A stretch of DNA of 10,982 bases from CAZVFX01 sp964626565 (GTDB taxonomy: Bacteria; Myxococcota_A; UBA9042; CAIXZC01): contig CAZVFX010000183.1 of assembly GCA_964626565.1 (NCBI GenBank), positions 1-10,982 of the forward strand, written 5' to 3'. Position numbers and translations under genes: made by a program. The notes under the pieces were generated by a model. The model did not search any database, was not told where the DNA came from, and worked only from the letters and a program-made list of their open reading frames with translations. Below, piece after piece: positions 7,741 to 10,982 of the stretch. Each line of letters begins with the position of its first letter. Position 1 is the first letter of the stretch.

Positions 7741-8436
7741 CTACTGTATCGACCACAACATCCAAAAACCAGCCACGATGATAATCACTCCCCCAATCTT
7801 TCGAATCGGGTCAACCAACTTCCGGGCCGCTAGTGCAGAACTGCCGAGGCCCACACCCAGCATGGCAGCTCCAAACGGTAATCCGTATCCCAGGGAGAAC
7901 ATGCCGAGGATCAACGCTCCCCACAGCCCTTGCCCGGTCAGCGCAACCAGACCCAACACCAAAGGCAGAACGGGGCCACAGCAAGTACTGCAAGCAATGC
8001 TCGAACCACCGACCACAAGTCCGAACAGGCCGGACGCCCAGAACCCCTCCGGCATCTTCCTCTTGGACAGGTCGGGCGCCGGCAGCTTGAACGGCAAGAA
8101 ATCCAGCGCGGCGAGGCCAAACAGAATCGCCACGAAACCCGCGGCCAACGTCCCGTAGAACTTGAACGTATCTCCGATCATCTCGCCGAACATGCCGATA
8201 AGCCACCCCATGGCAGCCATGAAAACTGCCGACCCCAAAATGAAACCGAGTGGCATCAGCAGCAGCTCTCGCTTTCCACGGTCCGGCCGGCTCGCAGCAT
8301 AACCCCCGATGGCGACCCAGATGGCATAGTTGCAGCAAGAGCCCAACGACGCCAACAGGCCCAGGCCAAACGCGGCCGGCAGCATTGCCAACCCGAATTC
8401 CGGTGAGTCGAAAACTTGTCGGATCCACTCTTCCAC
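7741..8436 (-). CDS. CcdA/DsbD-like six-helix membrane thiol protein with doubled cysteines
   Basis: The 231-aa protein has six predicted membrane helices (near 16-46, 58-82, 93-113, 133-165, 171-197, 213-230) in two similar halves, the layout of CcdA and the DsbD core, which carry electrons across the membrane through one cysteine in helix 1 and one in helix 4. Here helix 1 contains GSCCN (Cys34-Cys35) and helix 4 contains CSTCCGPVLP (Cys149, 152, 153), so each expected single cysteine is a vicinal pair. The helix-1 SPCxLP motif of CcdA is absent, while CGPVLP in helix 4 is retained. GTG 8436 was chosen because GGGAGAGGAG lies six bases before it. The longer open frame to 8532 overlaps the upstream gene and adds only a basic segment. 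Likely roles are passing electrons to the Cys-rich partner encoded upstream, or moving a thiophilic metal. Membership in the CcdA-like superfamily is likely; the function is inferred. Confidence 0.82.
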   Translation of the reverse strand: MEEWIRQVFDSPEFGLAMLPAAFGLGLLASLGSCCNYAIWVAIGGYAASRPDRGKRELLLMPLGFILGSAVFMAAMGWLIGMFGEMIGDTFKFYGTLAAGFVAILFGLAALDFLPFKLPAPDLSKRKMPEGFWASGLFGLVVGGSSIACSTCCGPVLPLVLGLVALTGQGLWGALILGMFSLGYGLPFGAAMLGVGLGSSALAARKLVDPIRKIGGVIIIVAGFWMLWSIQ

Positions 8437-8458
8437 AGCTAGCTCCTCTCCCGCAAAC

Positions 8459-9235
8459 TCAGTTGCCGCCGCACGATCCCCCACCTTCCTCGCCGCCGCA
8501 CCCGCAGGACGGTTTTTCCGCCGCGCCGCCACCGCAGCAGGAAGCCGACGGCTGGTTCGAAGTCAGGTAGGCTTTGACAAGGCTGTTCAGGGTGATTCCC
8601 TCACCCACAAAATGCTCGCCCCCGTGAGCGCGCAAAGCCAGCGCCGCGGGGTAGTCGGATACCCCATACCGTCCGGCCAGAGCCGCCACGCCCGGGGCAC
8701 CGGAATCAAAGGTGAGCACACCCACGTCGCCTCCTCGTTCACTCAGCCGCGACACCGCATCGGCAACTGCCGCCTCCGCCTTCGCAGAAAGCGCCGCGTC
8801 TCCACCGGTGACCAACACGTATGCGAAACCCTTGTCGGCCAACAGTTGACGCAACTGAGCCGCGGGCGGCACAGCCGCGACCGCGGCAACCTTCTCCGGC
8901 ACCACCGGCGCCTCAGCAACCGGAACTTCGACCGCCTCCGCCTCAGCACCAGCCTCTTTTTCGACGGGCGCCGCCGCCTCATTCTCTGCCGCAGCCTCCA
9001 GGGGAGCTTCGGCCGCAACCGCGGGCGCGGATACCGTCTTTTCCGCCGCCTCTTCTGTTACTCCCGCACCCGCTTCCCGATTAAGATATCCGTAGGCCGC
9101 AACCGCCACTGCCGCAAGAATCACAACCACAAAAACAATGCTCCGCAAACCCTTGCCACCCCCCGGAGCACAACAATCCGTGCCCACGGCACAACCGCAA
9201 TCCTGGCTCAGGTTCTCGTTGCCCGCATCACTCAT
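8459..9235 (-). CDS. Membrane-anchored Cys-rich thioredoxin-fold-like protein
   Basis: The 258-aa protein has a cytoplasmic N-terminus with Cys13-Gly-Cys15 and Cys21-Cys22, one membrane helix (about 31-50, basic residues before it, so C-terminus outside) and an Ala/Glu/Pro/Val-rich linker (about 55-125). A domain of about 125-225 has thioredoxin-like alternation and a plausible cis-proline in VSDYP (192-196). A Gly/Cys tail carries Cys233-Cys234, Cys244-Gly-Cys246 and Cys255. The thioredoxin CxxC is missing: after strand YVLVTGG there is no cysteine, so redox or metal chemistry would rest on the two tails. ATG 9235 was chosen because GGAGGA lies five bases before it; it overlaps the arsR stop by 8 nt. 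Neighbouring CcdA-like and HgcA genes suggest it moves thiols or Hg(II) across the membrane towards HgcAB, but this is inference. I know no named family for it. Confidence 0.82.
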   Translation of the reverse strand: MSDAGNENLSQDCGCAVGTDCCAPGGGKGLRSIVFVVVILAAVAVAAYGYLNREAGAGVTEEAAEKTVSAPAVAAEAPLEAAAENEAAAPVEKEAGAEAEAVEVPVAEAPVVPEKVAAVAAVPPAAQLRQLLADKGFAYVLVTGGDAALSAKAEAAVADAVSRLSERGGDVGVLTFDSGAPGVAALAGRYGVSDYPAALALRAHGGEHFVGEGITLNSLVKAYLTSNQPSASCCGGGAAEKPSCGCGGEEGGGSCGGN

Positions 9236-9584
9236 CTTCTTCCTCCGTGGGGCCCGTGGGCCCGAGCATCTGTTCGATGAAGACGGCCAGAGCACTCAGC
9301 GCCCCGCCCTCAATTCTGAAATCGTTGAACTTCCCACTCCTCTCCACCGCGATGAGCCCAGCCTCCCGAAGCTCTTTCAGGTGATGAGAAACGGTGGATT
9401 TGGCCAACCCCAGCTCTTCCGCAAGCTTGTCGATGCATAAGGCCAGGTTCTCAGACGTACAGCACACCCCGCCCACGCAGCAACTCTCCACCAACCGCTG
9501 CAGGAGCTTCAGCCTTTTCGGATTGGACAGCGCGCCGAAGACTCTTGCAAGGCGACCGAAGTCAATGGTTCGACAGTTCGACAT
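9228..9584 (-). CDS. ArsR/SmtB-family metal-responsive repressor
   Basis: The 118-aa protein is a winged-helix repressor of the ArsR/SmtB family, which leaves DNA when a metal or metalloid binds. FGALSNPKRLKLLQRL (17-31) is the typical helix-1/2 segment, and the recognition helix lies in LAKSTVSHHLKELREAGLI (60-78), followed by the wing VERSGKFNDFRI. Between them, in the region where ArsR carries its sensing cysteines, is an insertion with Cys35-Cys36, Cys41-Cys42 and Cys50. Two vicinal pairs point to a thiophilic ligand such as Hg(II) or As(III). Cys4 could also take part. Only the ATG at 9584 gives a full domain; no alternative start codon lies nearby. It is first gene of the hgcAB unit, and ArsR-type regulators have been reported beside hgcAB elsewhere. 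It probably represses its own promoter through half-sites over its start codon. Confidence 0.93.
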   Translation of the reverse strand: MSNCRTIDFGRLARVFGALSNPKRLKLLQRLVESCCVGGVCCTSENLALCIDKLAEELGLAKSTVSHHLKELREAGLIAVERSGKFNDFRIEGGALSALAVFIEQMLGPTGPTEEEDE

Positions 9585-9593
9585 GTTTCGAAC
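9568..9593 (-). promoter_or_regulatory. Putative ArsR operator overlapping the -10 and start codon
   Basis: GTTCGA (9593-9588) and TCGAAC (9581-9576) form a perfect 6-bp inverted repeat with a 6-base spacer that contains the arsR ATG. A further TCGAAC (9573-9568) repeats the second half-site with an 8-base period. The first half-site overlaps the -10 hexamer by two bases, so a bound dimer would block polymerase. That the neighbouring ArsR binds here is inferred from position and symmetry. Confidence 0.6.
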
Positions 9594-9620
9594 TATAGTC
9601 TGGCGTCAACCCCCTGTCAA
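9592..9620 (-). promoter_or_regulatory. Strong sigma-70-type promoter of the arsR-hgcAB unit
   Basis: On the minus strand a perfect -35 hexamer TTGACA (9620-9615) and a -10 hexamer TATAGT (9597-9592, five of six consensus) are separated by exactly 17 bases. Only seven bases separate the -10 from the arsR ATG, so transcription should begin at or within a base of the A of the start codon. This leaves no room for a ribosome-binding site, giving a predicted leaderless arsR mRNA. Confidence 0.8.
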
Positions 9621-9632
9621 GCGATTTTCTTT

Positions 9633-9651
9633 CGCCCCTTCAAAAGGGGCG
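9633..9651. repeat. 8-bp perfect inverted repeat in the divergent intergenic region
   Basis: CGCCCCTT-CAA-AAGGGGCG can fold into an 8-bp stem with a 3-base loop. It lies just upstream of the arsR -35 and before the plus-strand small gene. No T-run follows it on either strand, so it is not a standard intrinsic terminator. It might be a second regulator site or a 5' leader hairpin. Confidence 0.45.
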
Positions 9652-9667
9652 CCCGTTTGCGTATTCT
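9639..9667 (+). promoter_or_regulatory. Weak candidate promoter for the 105-aa membrane protein
   Basis: TTCAAA (9639-9644) and TATTCT (9662-9667) are spaced by 17 bases, each matching consensus at four of six positions, and lie about 27 bases upstream of ATG 9694. The -35 overlaps the inverted repeat at 9633-9651. This would make the region a divergent promoter pair with that of arsR, but the match is weak. Confidence 0.3.
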
Positions 9668-9693
9668 GTCAACGTGGTCAAACGAGGCAAGCG

Positions 9694-10011
9694 ATGAAAG
9701 GACTGGATATGGTGGGATGGAAGCTGGGCATGGCAGCCCTGGTACTGCTGATGGTTGGAGTGTTCACGATCCTGCGCATCGGGTCCAACCGGGGAACAAG
9801 GGCGTATCGCACGCGCATGGCGCTGTGGGCGATGGCCGTTGGGTTGCTGGGGGGAGGCGCGGTCGTGTCGAGTGCGGCTAGCGCTTCGGCAGAAACCTAC
9901 GCTCCCCTGCCCGCGGATGAGGCCGATATCAACGCCTCCCCCGACGCCTCCCCCGAAGACGACATGATGGTTTCGTGCTATTGCACGGTTTCGCCTCATT
10001 TTCGCCGTTAG
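9694..10011 (+). CDS. Small two-helix membrane protein with CYC C-terminal segment, unknown function
   Basis: I do not recognise this 105-aa product. It has two hydrophobic helices (about 11-28 and 42-63) joined by a strongly basic loop SNRGTRAYRTR, which should be cytoplasmic, placing both termini outside. After helix 2, ASASA (62-66) resembles a signal-peptidase site. If cut there, a 39-residue acidic peptide ending in Val-Ser-Cys95-Tyr-Cys97 and a basic tail would be released. A weak GAGG precedes the ATG by eight bases; the frame is open further upstream, but without a better start. The hydrophobic pattern makes coding on this strand much more credible than the overlapping Arg/His-rich minus-strand frame. 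It is divergent from arsR and shares its intergenic region, so it may be co-regulated, and the CxC echoes the cysteine-rich theme of the hgcAB unit. Confidence 0.6.
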   Translation: MKGLDMVGWKLGMAALVLLMVGVFTILRIGSNRGTRAYRTRMALWAMAVGLLGGGAVVSSAASASAETYAPLPADEADINASPDASPEDDMMVSCYCTVSPHFRR

Positions 10012-10088
10012 GATTTTTGCAGCCCCGAACATTCGATTGTAATCTGGAAACAACAGGGTTTCGTGTGTCCATGCACGGCGAGGATGCG

Positions 10089-10982
10089 ATGACCGCAGGC
10101 CGAAAAGAAGAACAGGAATCACGTCTGCCCGCGATCGTTCCCATTGTGCCCAAAAACCTCAAGCAGGAGTTGGAGGATGTGCCACCCTGCTCCAGCGCCA
10201 TGGTGGCGCTGAGGAACTCCAAACGCAAACCCACCGCGCTGCTCCGGAAAGACACTCTGGCCGCGGCCAGGGCCCGCATCGCCGAAGCTCTTACCCGACC
10301 GGAAGGACCTGACGAGTTCGAGGTAACCACCACCACTTGGAAGGTTGAACGAGTGAAGAGTCGGGTACGGGCCGTCAAGGGAAAGGATGGCGAGCGAAAG
10401 CCCGGGCTGCTGGCGCCAGGCAAAGAACTCGACCGCTCACGCACCACCAGGGAGTGGTCACAACGCACGGTAACTCCGCTGTCGAAGGACTCCGCCGGCG
10501 ACCGGACGCCCCGGACCAGCATTCAACTCAAGGAAACTGAGACTCGGTTCAACCACCGCGTGGAGGAAGACACCAAACCGGTAGGACTGCTGGCCCACAC
10601 CAGGAACAAGCTTCCGGCCGTTGCCAGTGAGAACAGTCCCGCGGAACGCCCTCGGGGCCTGTTGGGCAAGAACACAAGCAAACCCTCGCTGGGCACAGGC
10701 CGCAAGAGGTCCCACAAGCTGTTCCACAAGGAGCGAAAGGCCACCTGTACAACCGATGAAGACGGTTCCAAATGGCGGCTCCAGGAAAGATACAACGCGG
10801 CCATGCGGGAGGTAGACGAGAAGACCTCCGTCAAAGACGGCGAGACCCACACCGATAAGAAGATCACCAGCGGCCGCGAAACCGGCGCCAGAGCCCGCTC
10901 CGGCACCGGCCCCCTCCCCGGCATCGAAGGGGGACTGCCTGCCTTCATGGCCCAGAAAGACCCGCCCAGCCTCCTCACCTCC
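10089..10982 (+). CDS. N-terminal part of a long basic, probably disordered protein (runs off the window)
   Basis: A reading frame of 298 codons starts at ATG 10089 and stays open to the last base, so only the N-terminal part is seen. I recognise no domain. The product is rich in Lys, Arg, Glu, Thr and Ser, has few long hydrophobic stretches and no signal peptide or membrane helix, and is probably largely disordered. A short [KR]P-x-GLL or similar unit recurs near residues 104-108, 163-168 and 188-192. Codons are mostly G/C-ending and natural-looking (CTG, ATC, AAG, GAG), while overlapping minus-strand frames give Ser/Arg-rich text typical of antisense shadows. The chosen ATG has GCGAGG five bases upstream; an in-frame ATG at 10071 is possible but has a poorly spaced site. 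It follows the small membrane-protein gene by 77 bases on the same strand. It is possibly real, with unknown role. Confidence 0.55.
   Translation, partial: MTAGRKEEQESRLPAIVPIVPKNLKQELEDVPPCSSAMVALRNSKRKPTALLRKDTLAAARARIAEALTRPEGPDEFEVTTTTWKVERVKSRVRAVKGKDGERKPGLLAPGKELDRSRTTREWSQRTVTPLSKDSAGDRTPRTSIQLKETETRFNHRVEEDTKPVGLLAHTRNKLPAVASENSPAERPRGLLGKNTSKPSLGTGRKRSHKLFHKERKATCTTDEDGSKWRLQERYNAAMREVDEKTSVKDGETHTDKKITSGRETGARARSGTGPLPGIEGGLPAFMAQKDPPSLLTS

Noticed and set aside
7741..8436. A MerT or other dedicated mer-operon mercury transporter.
   Set aside because: MerT has three helices, whereas this protein has six in two halves with the CGPVLP signature of the CcdA/DsbD superfamily. Only the vicinal cysteines are MerT-like.
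8330..9280. A 316-codon plus-strand frame opposite the thioredoxin-like gene.
   Set aside because: The translation is Arg/Ser/His-rich low-complexity text, while the minus strand has a good ribosome site, membrane helix and coherent domain order.
9929..10522. A 197-codon minus-strand frame near the right end.
   Set aside because: The Ser/Arg/Val-rich text without recognisable structure looks like a shadow of the plus-strand frame that runs to the window edge.
10458..10978. Two overlapping minus-strand frames (130 and 151 codons).
   Set aside because: They overlap each other and the longer plus-strand frame, and show no ribosome site or domain that I can support.

Overview
The window is a GC-rich bacterial fragment. 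From 34 to 9584 every convincing gene lies on the minus strand, so that part reads right to left. Two plus-strand genes start at 9694 and 10089, and the second runs off the right edge. The organism looks like a Gram-negative-type anaerobe: there are two lipoproteins with clear lipoboxes, a secreted glycosidase and a mercury-methylation gene pair. The Asp/Glu/Val-rich stalk after the lipobox of one lipoprotein recalls surface lipoproteins of Myxococcota and related former Deltaproteobacteria. That is only a weak lineage hint, and there is no rRNA or marker gene to test it.

The centre of interest is 6350-9584, a tight five-gene minus-strand unit: ArsR-family repressor -> membrane-anchored Cys-rich thioredoxin-fold protein -> CcdA/DsbD-like six-helix membrane protein -> HgcA -> HgcB. 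HgcA (corrinoid methyl carrier, motif NVWCAAGKG) and HgcB (two [4Fe-4S] clusters, Cys73, C-terminal Cys pair) are the two proteins required for anaerobic conversion of Hg(II) to methylmercury. Junctions in the unit are an 8-nt overlap or gaps of 22, 9 and 2 nt. A consensus-like promoter (TTGACA-17-TATAGT) lies immediately before arsR, and TCGAAC half-sites straddle the arsR start codon. The arsR transcript is therefore predicted to be leaderless and the unit autoregulated. Vicinal or near-vicinal cysteines recur in all five proteins. The N-terminus of the thioredoxin-like protein and the C-terminus of HgcB share a CGC-x5/7-CC motif. I infer a thiol relay or Hg(II) delivery module attached to HgcAB.

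Downstream (34-6159), after a 190-nt gap, come three exported proteins with 9-nt gaps between genes: a seven-repeat beta-propeller lipoprotein, an unrecognised 425-aa lipoprotein and a secreted GH38 alpha-mannosidase. They look like a separate cell-envelope or glycan-processing operon.

Upstream (9694-10982), on the opposite strand and diverging from arsR, are a 105-aa two-helix membrane protein ending in a Cys-Tyr-Cys segment and the start of a long, basic, probably disordered protein. I recognise neither. No tRNA, rRNA, CRISPR array, insertion sequence or convincing intrinsic terminator was seen. No gene-free stretch exceeds 300 bases.
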